From an uncultured beta proteobacterium (lineage in GTDB: Bacteria; Pseudomonadota; Gammaproteobacteria; Burkholderiales; Burkholderiaceae_C), in NCBI GenBank assembly GCA_903914175.1, contig CAIWNX010000056.1, positions 1 to 49,171 of the forward strand: a DNA stretch of 49,171 bases. Reading direction: 5' to 3'. A program made the translations under genes and the position numbers. Within the stretch, counting starts at the first letter, position 1; each line of letters begins with the position of its first letter. Shown piece by piece: positions 14,704-23,205 of the stretch. The notes under the pieces were generated by a model. The model was not told the origin of the DNA, did not search any database, and was given only the letters and a program-made list of their open reading frames with translations.

Positions 14704-15639
14704 TCAGACACGGTCAATGATTTTCTCGCCGAACAAACCTTGCGGCCTGAACAGCAGGAACACCAGGGCCAGTACGTAGGCAAACCAGATCTCGATGCCG
14801 CCACCCACGTACGGGCCGAGGAAAACCTCCGACAGCTTTTCGCCAACGCCGATGATGAGTCCGCCCAGAATGGCGCCCGGCACCGAGGTCAGGCCACCCA
14901 GGATCACGACCGGCAGTGCGCGCATGGCCACCGTGGTGAGCGAAAACTGGACGCCGAGTTTGCTGCCCCAGATGACGCCAGCGACCAGTGCCACGACGCC
15001 GGCCACGCACCAGACGATGAACCAGATGCGGTTCAGTGGAATGCCAATCGATTGCGCTGCCTGGTGATCATCGGCCACGGCACGCAGGGCGCGACCGGTC
15101 GCCGTCTTCTGGAAGAACACGCTGAGCAACGTCACCAGCACGGCGGCGATCAGCGCCGCGTAGAGGTCTTCCTTGTTGATCAGAATGCCGCCCTCGAACA
15201 CGTTCTCGAACGCCATGATCGGATCCTTCGGCATGCCGATGTCGATCTTGTAAATGTCGCTACCGAAAATGGTCTGGCCGATGCCGTCCAGAAAATAGCT
15301 GATACCCAGGGTGGCCATCAGCAGTGTGGTGGCTTCCTGATTGACCAGATGACGCAAGGCCAGTCGCTCAATCAACCACGCCACAATGAACATGATGGCG
15401 CCAGCCACGACGAAGGCGCCCAGGCCCGCCAGCACCGGGTTGTGGATGCCAGTCCAGGCCGGTATCCATTCGGCAAAGCGCGCCATGGCCAGAGCTGCGA
15501 ACAGCACCATCGCGCCTTGCGCAAAGTTGAAGACACCGGAGGCTTTGTAGATCAGCACAAAGCCCAGTGCGACCAGTGAATACAGCATGCCGACCATCAG
15601 GCCGCCGAGCAGGGTTTCCAGAAAAGAAGCAATGTTCAT
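14704..15639 (-). CDS. livH: branched-chain-type ABC transporter permease LivH
   Basis: This 311-residue LivH permease has about eight hydrophobic helices. The N-terminal LLGGLMVGMLYSLVALGFVLIYKASGVFNFAQGAM is the family's most conserved stretch; RALRAVADDHQAAQSIGIPLNRI is the coupling loop and GLTSVPGAILGGLIIG the late helix. It lies 19 bases downstream of livG and is the partner of LivM in the same unit. Confidence 0.93.
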   Translation of the reverse strand: MNIASFLETLLGGLMVGMLYSLVALGFVLIYKASGVFNFAQGAMVLFAALAMARFAEWIPAWTGIHNPVLAGLGAFVVAGAIMFIVAWLIERLALRHLVNQEATTLLMATLGISYFLDGIGQTIFGSDIYKIDIGMPKDPIMAFENVFEGGILINKEDLYAALIAAVLVTLLSVFFQKTATGRALRAVADDHQAAQSIGIPLNRIWFIVWCVAGVVALVAGVIWGSKLGVQFSLTTVAMRALPVVILGGLTSVPGAILGGLIIGVGEKLSEVFLGPYVGGGIEIWFAYVLALVFLLFRPQGLFGEKIIDRV

Positions 15640-15658
15640 TATTTTTTTCTCCGCGGCT

Positions 15659-16465
15659 TCAGTGGTCGGTGCCCAGATAGGCGCTGATCACTTCTTCGTT
15701 GTTGCGTACTTCATCGGGTGTGCCGTCGCCGATCTTCTTGCCGTAGTCCAGCACCACGACGCGGTCGGAAATATCCATCACGACGCCCATGTCATGCTCG
15801 ATCAGGACCACGGTGGTGCCAAATTCTTCGTTGACATCAAGCACAAAGCGGCACATGTCCTGCTTTTCTTCGACGTTCATGCCGGCCATTGGTTCGTCGA
15901 GCAGCAATACCTGCGGCTCCATCGCCAGGGCGCGACCCAGGTCAACGCGTTTTTGCAGGCCGTAAGGCAGTTGGCCGACCGGGGTTTTGCGATAGGCCTG
16001 GATTTCCAGGAAGTCGATGATGAGTTCGACTTTTTCGCGGTGCATTTCCTCTTCGCGCTGGGCCGGGCCGATGCGCAGGGCCTGCATCAACAGGTTGCTT
16101 TTGATCTTCAGGTTGCGCCCGGTCATGATGTTGTCGATCACGCTCATGCCTTTGAACAAGGCCAGATTCTGGAACGTGCGGCCAATGCCCATGACCGCCA
16201 CCTGGTGGCTGTCCATGTGGTTGAAGGTCTTGCCGCGGAAGGTGATGGCGCCCTGCTGCGGCGTGTAGACGCCGTTGATGCAGTTGAGCATGGAACTCTT
16301 GCCGGCGCCGTTGGGGCCAATGATGGCGCGGATCTCGTGCTCGCGCACGTTGAATGAAATATCGGTCAGCGCCTTGGCGCCACCGAAACTCAGGGAGATG
16401 TTGCTGACGTCAAGAATGACCTCGCCAATCTTCTTGCCGCCTTGGGCTGGCGCCGCCTGGCTCAT
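15659..16465 (-). CDS. livG: branched-chain-type ABC transporter ATPase LivG
   Basis: This ATPase subunit of about 268 residues shows Walker A GPNGAGKSS, Q-loop FQNLALF, the LivG-type signature LPYGLQKRVDLGRAL, Walker B VLLLDEPMAG and switch histidine IEHDM. Two starts are possible. 16465 has an AGGA box at ideal spacing and is used here. 16489 forms an ATGA overlap with the stop of the upstream synthetase gene and would add eight residues. Either way the gene is translationally close-coupled to the synthetase. Confidence 0.92.
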   Translation of the reverse strand: MSQAAPAQGGKKIGEVILDVSNISLSFGGAKALTDISFNVREHEIRAIIGPNGAGKSSMLNCINGVYTPQQGAITFRGKTFNHMDSHQVAVMGIGRTFQNLALFKGMSVIDNIMTGRNLKIKSNLLMQALRIGPAQREEEMHREKVELIIDFLEIQAYRKTPVGQLPYGLQKRVDLGRALAMEPQVLLLDEPMAGMNVEEKQDMCRFVLDVNEEFGTTVVLIEHDMGVVMDISDRVVVLDYGKKIGDGTPDEVRNNEEVISAYLGTDH

Positions 16466-16485
16466 GCTTGTTTCCTGTGTTGTTG

Positions 16486-18432
16486 TCATGCTGCCGCCTT
16501 GACCGGTGTGAAGGTTTTCGCATCGTCGATGCGCAGCGTAGCGCTGACGCTGCCGGTACGGCCGTCTTCGAACTTGACCTGGGTTTCAATGAACTGCGTG
16601 GTCTTGCCGCCGTACAGGGCATCGATCAGCACATCGTATTTTTCTGCAATGAAGCCGCGGCGTACTTTGTTGGTACGGGTCAGTTCGCCATCGTCAGCGT
16701 CGAGTTCTTTGTGCAGAACCAGGAAGCGACTGACCTGCGAGCCGGCCAGCAGCGCGTCCACGCTCAGGTCGGCGTTGACCTTTTCCACGCATTCCTTGAT
16801 CAACTGGTAGACCTCCGGCTTTTGCGCCAGATCGGTGTAGCCGGCGTACGGCAGGTTGCGGCGCTCGGCCCAGTTGCCGACGGCGTCGAAGTCGATGTTG
16901 ATCATGACGCAGACTTTTTCACGTCCGTCGCCATAGGCCACCACTTCCTTGATGTGCGGGAAGAACTTGAGTTTGTTCTCGACGTACTTGGGTGCAAACA
17001 TGGCACCGTCGTTGGCGCCGCCCTTGATGCGGCCCACGTCTTTGACGCGGTCAATGATCTTGAGGTGGCCGTTGGCGTCCAGGAAGCCGGCATCGCTGGT
17101 GTGGTACCAGCCGTCGGCGCTCAGCACTTCGGCAGTGGCTGCCGGATTCTTGAAGTATTCCTTGAGCAACCCTGGTGACTTGACCAGAATCTCGCCGTTC
17201 TCGGCAACCTTGATTTCAACGCCGGGGCAGGGCACGCCAACGGTGTCGGCGCGCGCTTCGTTGTCCGGCTGCAGGCAGACAAAAACGGCGGTCTCAGTGG
17301 AGCCGTAAAGTTGCTTCAGGTTGATGCCGATGGAGCGGTAGAAACTGAACAGGTCCGGGCCGATGGCTTCACCGGCGGTGTAGGCGACACGCACGCGGCT
17401 CATGCCCAGGTTGTTGCGCAGGGGGCCGTAGACCATCAGGTTGCCCAGTGCGTAGAGCACGGTGTCTTTGAGACCCAGCGATTTGCCATCGGTCCTGGCG
17501 GGACCCACGCGCTGCGCCACTGACATGAAGTAGTGGAACATGCGCCGCTTGATGGCGCCTGCGTCTTCCATGCGGATCATCACGCTGGTGAGCAGGCCTT
17601 CAAACACGCGCGGTGGCGCGAAGTAATAGGTGGGCCCGACTTCCTTGAGGTCGATGGTGACCGTGGCTGCCGACTCCGGGCAGTTGACGACGTAGCCACA
17701 GGCCAGCCATTGTGCGTAACTGAAAATGTTCTGGCCAATCCAGGCTGGCGGCAGATAGGCCAGCACTTCTTCGGTGTGGGTTAGCTTGTCAAAATCAGCG
17801 CCAGCCTTGCCCCGGTTGAGCAGCGAGTTGTGCGTGTGCACGACACCCTTTGGGTTGCCGGTGGTGCCGGAGGTGAAGAACATGGCGCCAACATCGGAGG
17901 CCTTGATCTGGTCAACGGACTTCCTGAAAAAATCGGTGTGGGCGGCGGCAAAGGCCTCGCCGCTGGCGAGCAGGTCGTCAATCGCCGCCAGCCCAGGCTC
18001 GGCGTAGTTGCGCAGGCCGCGCGGATCGTCAAAGTAGATGTTGCTCAGTTGCGGGCAGTCATCGCGAATTTCCAGCAACTTGTCGACCTGCTCCTGATCT
18101 TCGGCGAAAGCAAAACGCACCTCGGCGTTGTTGATGGGGAATACGCACTCGGGAGCTGCAGCGTCCTGGTAGAGCGGAATCGGCACGGCGCCAAGGGACT
18201 GCACTGCCAGCATGGTGGCGTACAGGCGTGGGCGGTTGGCGCCGATCACGATCATGTGATCGTCCCGGCGCAGACCGGCCTGGTGCAGGCCGCAGGCCAG
18301 TCGTTCTACCATCTTTGCCAGATCGGCCCAGGACAGCGCCTGCCAAATGCCATATTCTTTTTCACGCATCGCCGGCTCGGTCGGTCGCTGTGCGGCGTGA
18401 TCAAGAAGAAGTCGAGGAAATGTGGTCTGCAT
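16486..18432 (-). CDS. AMP-dependent acyl-CoA synthetase (long-chain type)
   Basis: This 648-residue adenylate-forming enzyme activates a carboxylic acid with ATP and CoA. The P-loop-like MFFTSGTTGNPKGVVHTH, the YGSTETAVF block, GWYHTSDAGFLDANGHLKIIDR and a late lysine region (GELTRTNKVRRG) are the standard motifs. Length and the N-terminal HAAQRPTEPAMREKEYGIWQALSW fit the FadD15/long-chain subgroup, but those enzymes also take aryl acids. It is the first gene of the Liv unit, with livG overlapping or 20 bases behind. Expression probably starts in the palindrome-rich gap shared with the Crp/Fnr-type regulator. A second, unrelated CoA ligase closes the same unit. Confidence 0.88.
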   Translation of the reverse strand: MQTTFPRLLLDHAAQRPTEPAMREKEYGIWQALSWADLAKMVERLACGLHQAGLRRDDHMIVIGANRPRLYATMLAVQSLGAVPIPLYQDAAAPECVFPINNAEVRFAFAEDQEQVDKLLEIRDDCPQLSNIYFDDPRGLRNYAEPGLAAIDDLLASGEAFAAAHTDFFRKSVDQIKASDVGAMFFTSGTTGNPKGVVHTHNSLLNRGKAGADFDKLTHTEEVLAYLPPAWIGQNIFSYAQWLACGYVVNCPESAATVTIDLKEVGPTYYFAPPRVFEGLLTSVMIRMEDAGAIKRRMFHYFMSVAQRVGPARTDGKSLGLKDTVLYALGNLMVYGPLRNNLGMSRVRVAYTAGEAIGPDLFSFYRSIGINLKQLYGSTETAVFVCLQPDNEARADTVGVPCPGVEIKVAENGEILVKSPGLLKEYFKNPAATAEVLSADGWYHTSDAGFLDANGHLKIIDRVKDVGRIKGGANDGAMFAPKYVENKLKFFPHIKEVVAYGDGREKVCVMINIDFDAVGNWAERRNLPYAGYTDLAQKPEVYQLIKECVEKVNADLSVDALLAGSQVSRFLVLHKELDADDGELTRTNKVRRGFIAEKYDVLIDALYGGKTTQFIETQVKFEDGRTGSVSATLRIDDAKTFTPVKAAA

Positions 18433-18467
18433 CCCGGTACCTTGTCTTCAAACGAATGAACTAAGGG

Positions 18468-18481
18468 AGCAAAATTTTGCT
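18468..18481. promoter_or_regulatory. 14-bp perfect palindrome upstream of the acyl-CoA synthetase gene
   Basis: AGCAAAATTTTGCT is a perfect palindrome centred about 42 bases upstream of the synthetase start. Its A/T core and symmetry suit a dimeric regulator. Which protein binds, if any, is not known. Confidence 0.45.
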
Positions 18482-18558
18482 TCTGCCCCACACTGGCTAA
18501 CTGCAGCGCGAACCCCTGGAGTCCGGCCGCTGGTGTGGGGTGAATAATAGAACTTCAT

Positions 18559-18587
18559 TTGACGTCAAGTTGTCGTTTGGACGACAA
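18559..18587. promoter_or_regulatory. pair of palindromes between divergent genes, candidate Crp/Fnr-type operator
   Basis: TTGACGTCAA (18559-18568) is a perfect 10-bp palindrome. One base later, TTGTCGT and ACGACAA form perfect 7-bp arms around TTGG (18570-18587). Half-sites beginning TTG fit the Fnr-like TTGAT/ATCAA style but are not a match to it. The pair lies 64-92 bases before the regulator start and overlaps possible -35 elements for both directions. Autoregulation by the adjacent regulator is an inference. Confidence 0.5.
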
Positions 18588-18650
18588 TTAGCACTATTCT
18601 TGCTAGGTGTTTTCCCTGCATTTATCACGAGCCACAGGAGTGCCAGTCCC

Positions 18651-19376
18651 ATGAGCGATGACCAATCTCTGCATCAGCGCCGACGCACCTTGACGACGTC
18701 CGAACTCGACGCCATTCCCTGGATTCATCTGCTGACGCCGTCAGAACGCCAGCGGGCCGTCGACGACTTGAAGATCACGGAAGCAGCACCGGGTGAGTAC
18801 GTGTGTCGCACCGGGCGTCAGGTGACCTACTGGTTTGGCGTGGTCGACGGCCTGCTCAAGATGAGCAGTGACAACGCCGAGGGCAAGACCATGACCTATA
18901 TCGGTATGCCGCCCGGTGGCTGGTTTGGAGAGGGCACGGCCTTGAAGCGTGAAAGTTACCGCTACAACATTCAGGCCTTGCGCAGCAGCCGCGTGGCAGG
19001 CTTGCACGTGGACACTTTTCACTGGCTGCTGGACCATTCGATTGGTTTCAACCGCTTCATCATGAACCAGCTCAACGAGCGCCTGGGCCAGTTCATTGCC
19101 GCGCGTGAAATCGATCGCTTGAACAGCCCGGATATTCGTGTGGCGCGCAGTCTGGCGGCACTGTTCAATCCGATTCTGTACCCGGGTGTCGGCCAGGTGC
19201 TGCACATCACGCAGCAGGAATTGGCCTACCTGGTGGGGCTGTCACGACAGCGCGTCAACGAAGCCTTGAACGCGCTTGCCGCTCAGGGCGCCATTCGGGT
19301 CGAATACGGGGGGCTGCGGGTTTTGGACCTGGCAGCTTTGCGCGCTGTCGTATTCACAAGCAGCTCCGGTGTCTAA
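18651..19376 (+). CDS. Crp/Fnr-family transcriptional regulator
   Basis: This 241-residue regulator has an N-terminal cyclic-nucleotide-binding-fold domain (about residues 25-140, with the [12 protein letters not shown] loop) and a C-terminal winged helix with [24 protein letters not shown] as its recognition region. The N-terminus has no FNR-type cysteine cluster, so oxygen sensing through an iron-sulfur centre is unlikely. The loop lacks the Arg-Ser/Thr pair expected for cAMP binding, so the effector is unknown. The start at 18651 is preceded by ACAGGAG. It faces the acyl-CoA synthetase/Liv unit and is its most likely regulator. A Bug gene follows 52 bases downstream on the same strand. Confidence 0.88.
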   Translation: MSDDQSLHQRRRTLTTSELDAIPWIHLLTPSERQRAVDDLKITEAAPGEYVCRTGRQVTYWFGVVDGLLKMSSDNAEGKTMTYIGMPPGGWFGEGTALKRESYRYNIQALRSSRVAGLHVDTFHWLLDHSIGFNRFIMNQLNERLGQFIAAREIDRLNSPDIRVARSLAALFNPILYPGVGQVLHITQQELAYLVGLSRQRVNEALNALAAQGAIRVEYGGLRVLDLAALRAVVFTSSSGV

Positions 19377-19428
19377 TGGCGTTCGTCGGCTTGTTGATTT
19401 ATCGGCACTTAAATTCAAGGAGACTTTC

Positions 19429-20439
19429 ATGTCATCACACATGCAACCGTTGCGGCGCCTGATGCTCAGCGCGCTGGCGGGCATCACTGTTTTTTCAGTC
19501 GCTAACCCGGTGTTGGGCCAGAGTGCCTGGCCGACCAAACCGGTCAAGATCATCGTGCCGTTTGCGGCCGGTGGCACAACGGACATTCTGGCGCGTGCCG
19601 TGGCGCCAGAGTTGTCACGCGCCTTTGGACAGTCCTTTATTGTGGAGAACCGGGGCGGCGCCGGTGGCAATTTGGGGGCCGACATCGTGGCCAAGTCGCC
19701 AGCAGACGGTTACACCCTGCTGATGGGCACCGTGGGAACCCAAAGCATCAACAAATCGCTCTACAGCCGCATGCCGTTTGACCCGCAGAAAGATTTCGCG
19801 CCCATCACCCTGGTAGCGGGCGTGCCCAATGTCATGGTGATGAATACTGAAAAGGCCAAGGCGATGGGCATTAACACGGTGCTCGATTTCATTGCCTACG
19901 CCAAGGCGCATCCGGGCCAGCTGAACATGGCTTCGAGCGGCAACGGCACTTCGATTCACCTGGCCGGCGAATTGTTCAAGACCCAGACCGGCATCTTCAT
20001 GACGCACATCCCTTACACCGGCTCCGGCCCGGCCATGATGGGCATGTTGTCAGGCGTGGTCGATGTCATGTTTGACAACCTGCCTTCTTCCATGGCCCAG
20101 ATCAAGGGCGGCAAATTGAAGGCGTTTGCCGTGACCAGCTCGCAGCGTTCGGCGGCACTGCCGGATACGCCGACGGTGGAAGAAGCCGGCAAGCTCAAGG
20201 GCTTTGAGGCCAGCAGCTGGTTTGGCTTGCTTGCGCCCGCTGGCACGCCAGCCGATGTGGTGTTGCGCCTTCAGCAGGAAACGGCCAAGGCGCTCAAGAC
20301 GCCGGTGATGATGGAAAAACTGCTGGCGCAGGGGGCGATTCCGAGTGGCAATACGCCGCAGGAATTTGCCGCCGTGATTGACGCAGAAATTAAAAAGTGG
20401 GCGCCGGTGGTGAAAGCCTCTGGCGCCAAGGTTGACTGA
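19429..20439 (+). CDS. Bug/TctC-family periplasmic solute-binding protein (second)
   Basis: This 336-residue Bug receptor has a signal peptide ending about residue 30 (PVLGQ), then [42 protein letters not shown] and [17 protein letters not shown]. It is a clear homologue of the Bug protein at 2910-3878 but not a recent copy. AAGGAG lies nine bases before the start at 19429; 19441 is an alternative. It follows the Crp/Fnr-type regulator and could be co-regulated with the Liv unit, possibly binding a related acid. No TctAB partners are in the window. Confidence 0.9.
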   Translation: MSSHMQPLRRLMLSALAGITVFSVANPVLGQSAWPTKPVKIIVPFAAGGTTDILARAVAPELSRAFGQSFIVENRGGAGGNLGADIVAKSPADGYTLLMGTVGTQSINKSLYSRMPFDPQKDFAPITLVAGVPNVMVMNTEKAKAMGINTVLDFIAYAKAHPGQLNMASSGNGTSIHLAGELFKTQTGIFMTHIPYTGSGPAMMGMLSGVVDVMFDNLPSSMAQIKGGKLKAFAVTSSQRSAALPDTPTVEEAGKLKGFEASSWFGLLAPAGTPADVVLRLQQETAKALKTPVMMEKLLAQGAIPSGNTPQEFAAVIDAEIKKWAPVVKASGAKVD

Positions 20440-20451
20440 GTACAGACCGGC

Positions 20452-20796
20452 TCAGACGCCCCAGACGATTTCGTTTCCCTTTTGCTCGCAGCGTTGCAGC
20501 ATGGTGATGAAGGGCAGCGTGCGTTGACGCAGCGAAATGACCTCGAAGCGCGGCACGGCTTCGTTGCGCGCCAGTGCTTGCGCCTTGGCCGCGGCCTGCT
20601 CGGCCTCTTCCTTGACAATGGCCGCTTCCAGGGCAGTTACGGCGGCAGCCATCTGATCGGGCAGGATGATGCCTTTGACGCCGGCGTCGGCATTGTCCTG
20701 CGGCGCAATTTTGCCGATGATCTCTAGCACGCGTCTGCCATTGGGCTGCAGCATGATGAGGTCGCCGGTGTTTTTGGATTTGAATTTGTAGAGCAT
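20452..20796 (-). CDS. DUF1840 family protein
   Basis: This 114-residue soluble protein opens with LYKFKSKNTGDLIMLQPNGRRVLEIIGK and continues GIILPDQMAAAVTALEAAI, matching the DUF1840 family common in betaproteobacteria. An alanine/glutamate-rich central helix follows. The function of the family is unknown. The start at 20796 gives the family N-terminus; the preceding in-frame codons are not needed. It converges with the Bug gene and diverges from the PHA-system gene. Confidence 0.82.
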   Translation of the reverse strand: MLYKFKSKNTGDLIMLQPNGRRVLEIIGKIAPQDNADAGVKGIILPDQMAAAVTALEAAIVKEEAEQAAAKAQALARNEAVPRFEVISLRQRTLPFITMLQRCEQKGNEIVWGV

Positions 20797-20872
20797 AGGG
20801 TGCATCGTAAACTTATGCGCCGGGTTGCGCGTCAGTTGGCCGGCCTTGCTTGAATATCAACGGAGCACAAAC

Positions 20873-21199
20873 GTGGCAGAACTTCACATCTCGCGCGAGC
20901 ACACGCTGGGCTTGCATGCAGCACGCAAACTGGCCTTTACCTGGGCCGAGCATGTGGAAGCGCAGTTCGGTATGGTCTGCACTTACGAAGAGGGAAGATC
21001 CCGGGATGAGGTCTGCTTTACGCGCAGCGGCGTCGATGGCACCTTGACCGTCACCAAGGACCGGTTCGAACTCCGGGCGCAACTCGGGTTTTTGGTCGGT
21101 GCATTCAAGGGCCGGATCGAGAGTGAAATTGTGAAGAATCTCGATGACCTGCTCAAACCCGCTCCCGCCGCGAAAAAGACGCCCGTGCGAAAAGCTTGA
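20873..21199 (+). CDS. polyhydroxyalkanoic acid system family protein
   Basis: This 108-residue protein has the HISREHTLGLHAARKLAFTWAE opening, a GVDGTLTV segment and FELRAQLGFLVGAFKGRIESEI, matching the PHA system/granule-region family (PHA_gran_rgn type). Such proteins are encoded near PHA genes; their biochemical role is not settled. The start is a GTG at 20873 with CGGAG eight bases upstream; no ATG fits. The C-terminus is Lys/Ala/Pro-rich. It marks the start of the storage-lipid gene group. Confidence 0.82.
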   Translation: MAELHISREHTLGLHAARKLAFTWAEHVEAQFGMVCTYEEGRSRDEVCFTRSGVDGTLTVTKDRFELRAQLGFLVGAFKGRIESEIVKNLDDLLKPAPAAKKTPVRKA

Positions 21200-21214
21200 G
21201 CGTTGGCGTCAGAC

Positions 21215-21469
21215 TCAGCTTAGAGATTTGATCAGGTCGATATAGGCCTGCATCGCATCCTTGTTGCTGGTGCCTTTCAGGCCGTTCCAGGCATCCCATT
21301 TGGCGCGACCGATCATGTCGCCAAAGCCCGGCTTTTTCTCGCTGTTGTCTCCGGCGCTTCCTTGCTTGTAGAGGGCGTAGAGTTTGAGCAGCGTGGCGTT
21401 GTCAGGGCGCTCGGTCAAATTCTTCGAGTTGGCAACTGCGGCCTCGAATTTTGTTTTCAGGTCTGACAT
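21215..21469 (-). CDS. acyl-CoA-binding protein (ACBP)
   Basis: This 84-residue protein is a complete ACBP domain: FEAAVANSKNLTERPDNATLLKLYALYKQGSAGDN, GFGDMIGRAKWDAWNGLKGTSNKDAMQAYI. The lysine and tyrosine residues that hold the CoA 3'-phosphate and adenine in known ACBPs (YALYKQ, KWDAW, Y near the end) are all present. It should sequester and carry long-chain acyl-CoA in the cytoplasm. It is divergent from the WS/DGAT gene, which consumes acyl-CoA, with a shared 146-base gap. ACBP is common in eukaryotes but patchy in bacteria. Confidence 0.93.
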   Translation of the reverse strand: MSDLKTKFEAAVANSKNLTERPDNATLLKLYALYKQGSAGDNSEKKPGFGDMIGRAKWDAWNGLKGTSNKDAMQAYIDLIKSLS

Positions 21470-21489
21470 GATTCTCTCCAGAATAAGGC

Positions 21490-21512
21490 AATACTCCAGC
21501 CATTGGGGTATT
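21490..21512. promoter_or_regulatory. inverted repeat in the ACBP-WS/DGAT divergent gap
   Basis: AATACTCCA and TGGGGTATT form 9-base arms with one mismatched pair around a 5-base centre. It lies 21 bases upstream of the ACBP start and 104 bases upstream of the WS/DGAT start. A role as operator for the nearby TetR protein is speculative. Confidence 0.3.
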
Positions 21513-21615
21513 TGCTCGGTATCTTAAGCTGCGTTTTGGTTACAGAATACAAAATATGTGGGCTTTGCTGAACCGCATATTTATTGCTTCCAATTTTTTC
21601 GAGTCTGGAGTTTTT

Positions 21616-23199
21616 ATGGTTACCCGAATCGTTGCCAAGAGTGCCGCCAACAAGAACGCGAGCCGGGGGGCGGGTGCTGGACCGGTTGCAGACCGTGCCG
21701 GCAAGACGGTGCGCCGCGCTGCCAGGGTGGTTCAAAAGAATGTGTCGGACGCCGTCAGCGGCACGCTGGGCTTGACCGGCGAGCGCATGAGCAAGGTGGA
21801 TACAGCCTGGTTGCGTATGGACTCCCCCTGCAATTTGATGATGATCGTGGGTGTCTGGATTGTCAAACCCGGTCTGGCTTACCAGGCGGTATGTGAGCGC
21901 ATCGAGGAGCGGCTTCTCAAATACCCGCGTTTTGGCCAACTGGCGCAGCAGGATGCGGCCGGCGCTACCTGGATCAAGGACCCGGACTTCCAGATCGAGC
22001 ACCATGTGGTGCGCGAGACGCTGACGGCCAAATCGCGCGATCAGGAACAGAAAGCATTGCAGCAGCGACTGGGCGAACTGGCCGTGACGCCGCTGGACAT
22101 GAAGCGTCCCTTGTGGCAGTTTCACCTGGTTGAACATTACCAGGGCGGCTCGGCGCTGATGGTGCGCATGCACCACTGCATCGCCGACGGGATTGCCCTG
22201 ATTTCGGTCACCCAGTCGATGGTCGATGGCGGTACCGCACCGCCCAAACGCCGCAGCCGGGGCGTACACCACACCGGGATCGAGGGAGCCGAGGAATGGC
22301 TGGCCGACAGTCTGCTGCGACCCTTGACCGATGTGGCCGTGAAGGCCTTGGGTGCCGCTGGAGACCGCGCGGTCGACGCCATGGAAATGATGACGGAGCC
22401 GCAGAAGGGTCTGTCGGGCTCGCTGGAACTGGCCAAACTGGCATATCAAGTGCTGCGCGACGGTGCGGCTCTGGCGCTCATGCCTGACGATTCGCCAACC
22501 CGGCTCAAGGGTACCCCTGGTACCAGCAAACGGGTGGCGTGGTGCCAGCCGATCCCGCTGGAGGAAGTCAAGGCGGTTGGCAAGGCCTTGAATTGCTCGA
22601 TCAATGATGTTCTGCTGAGTTGTGTCGCTGGCGCCATCGCTCAGTATTTGAAGCAGTTTGGCGATGAGGTTGCCGGCAAGGAAATCCGTGCCATGGTGCC
22701 GGTCAACCTGCGGCCGCTGGAGCAGGCCTACAAACTGGGTAACCGTTTTGGTCTGGCGCCGGTCGTGCTGCCGATCGGCATTGAAAACCCGGTTGAGCGG
22801 GTCTACGAGGTGCGCCGACGCATGAGTGAAATGAAAGGCAGCATGCAGCCGCTTTTGGCTTTTGGTTTGTTGGCAGTGGCCGGGCTTTTGATCAAGCCGG
22901 CGCAGGACGCCATGCTTGGCCTGTTTTCGAAGAAAACCACGGCCGTCATGACCAATGTGCCAGGGCCGCGCGAAAAGTTGAAGTTCTGCGGTTCCACGCT
23001 GGAACAAAGCCTGTTCTGGGTGCCGCAGTCCGGCACCGTCGGTCTGGGGGTCTCGATTCTGAGCTACGGCGGCGGTGTGCAGTTCGGCGTCATCAGCGAC
23101 GCCACGCTGTGTCCGGAGCCGCAAAAAATTATCGATCAGTTTGAGCCTGAATTTGCCAAGTTGGCCTTGATCGCCTTGATGCTGCCCTGGGGTGAATGA
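21616..23199 (+). CDS. wax ester synthase/diacylglycerol acyltransferase (WS/DGAT)
   Basis: WS/DGAT enzymes esterify a fatty alcohol or diacylglycerol with acyl-CoA at the inner membrane, making wax esters or triacylglycerol. The 527-residue protein carries the active-site HHCIADG (His186, His187, Asp191) of the HHxxxDG family, the preceding PLDMKRPLWQFHLVE block, the NDVLLSCVAGAIAQYL segment, VPVNLR and the late TNVPGPREKLKFCG block. It has an unusually long basic, alanine-rich N-terminus of about 55 residues before the domain starts at MSKVDTAWLRMDSP. The start at 21616 has TGGAG nine bases upstream. Neighbours are ACBP, a lipase, a phasin and a fatty acyl-CoA reductase. Confidence 0.93.
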   Translation: MVTRIVAKSAANKNASRGAGAGPVADRAGKTVRRAARVVQKNVSDAVSGTLGLTGERMSKVDTAWLRMDSPCNLMMIVGVWIVKPGLAYQAVCERIEERLLKYPRFGQLAQQDAAGATWIKDPDFQIEHHVVRETLTAKSRDQEQKALQQRLGELAVTPLDMKRPLWQFHLVEHYQGGSALMVRMHHCIADGIALISVTQSMVDGGTAPPKRRSRGVHHTGIEGAEEWLADSLLRPLTDVAVKALGAAGDRAVDAMEMMTEPQKGLSGSLELAKLAYQVLRDGAALALMPDDSPTRLKGTPGTSKRVAWCQPIPLEEVKAVGKALNCSINDVLLSCVAGAIAQYLKQFGDEVAGKEIRAMVPVNLRPLEQAYKLGNRFGLAPVVLPIGIENPVERVYEVRRRMSEMKGSMQPLLAFGLLAVAGLLIKPAQDAMLGLFSKKTTAVMTNVPGPREKLKFCGSTLEQSLFWVPQSGTVGLGVSILSYGGGVQFGVISDATLCPEPQKIIDQFEPEFAKLALIALMLPWGE

Positions 23200-23205
23200 A
23201 GCCGG

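Noticed and set aside
18486-18540. CCCCACAC/GTGTGGGG inverted repeat as an operator or riboswitch
   Set aside because: Eight-base arms with a 39-base spacer and no conserved internal structure; too weak to claim in GC-rich DNA.
2910-20439. The two Bug genes as a recent duplication or ends of a mobile element
   Set aside because: They share only family-level motifs and have no flanking repeats or transposase; orphan Bug paralogues are normal in Burkholderiales.
21457-23124. 555-codon minus-strand open frame opposite WS/DGAT
   Set aside because: Antisense to an enzyme with an intact HHxxxDG motif; no domain or ribosome site is seen.
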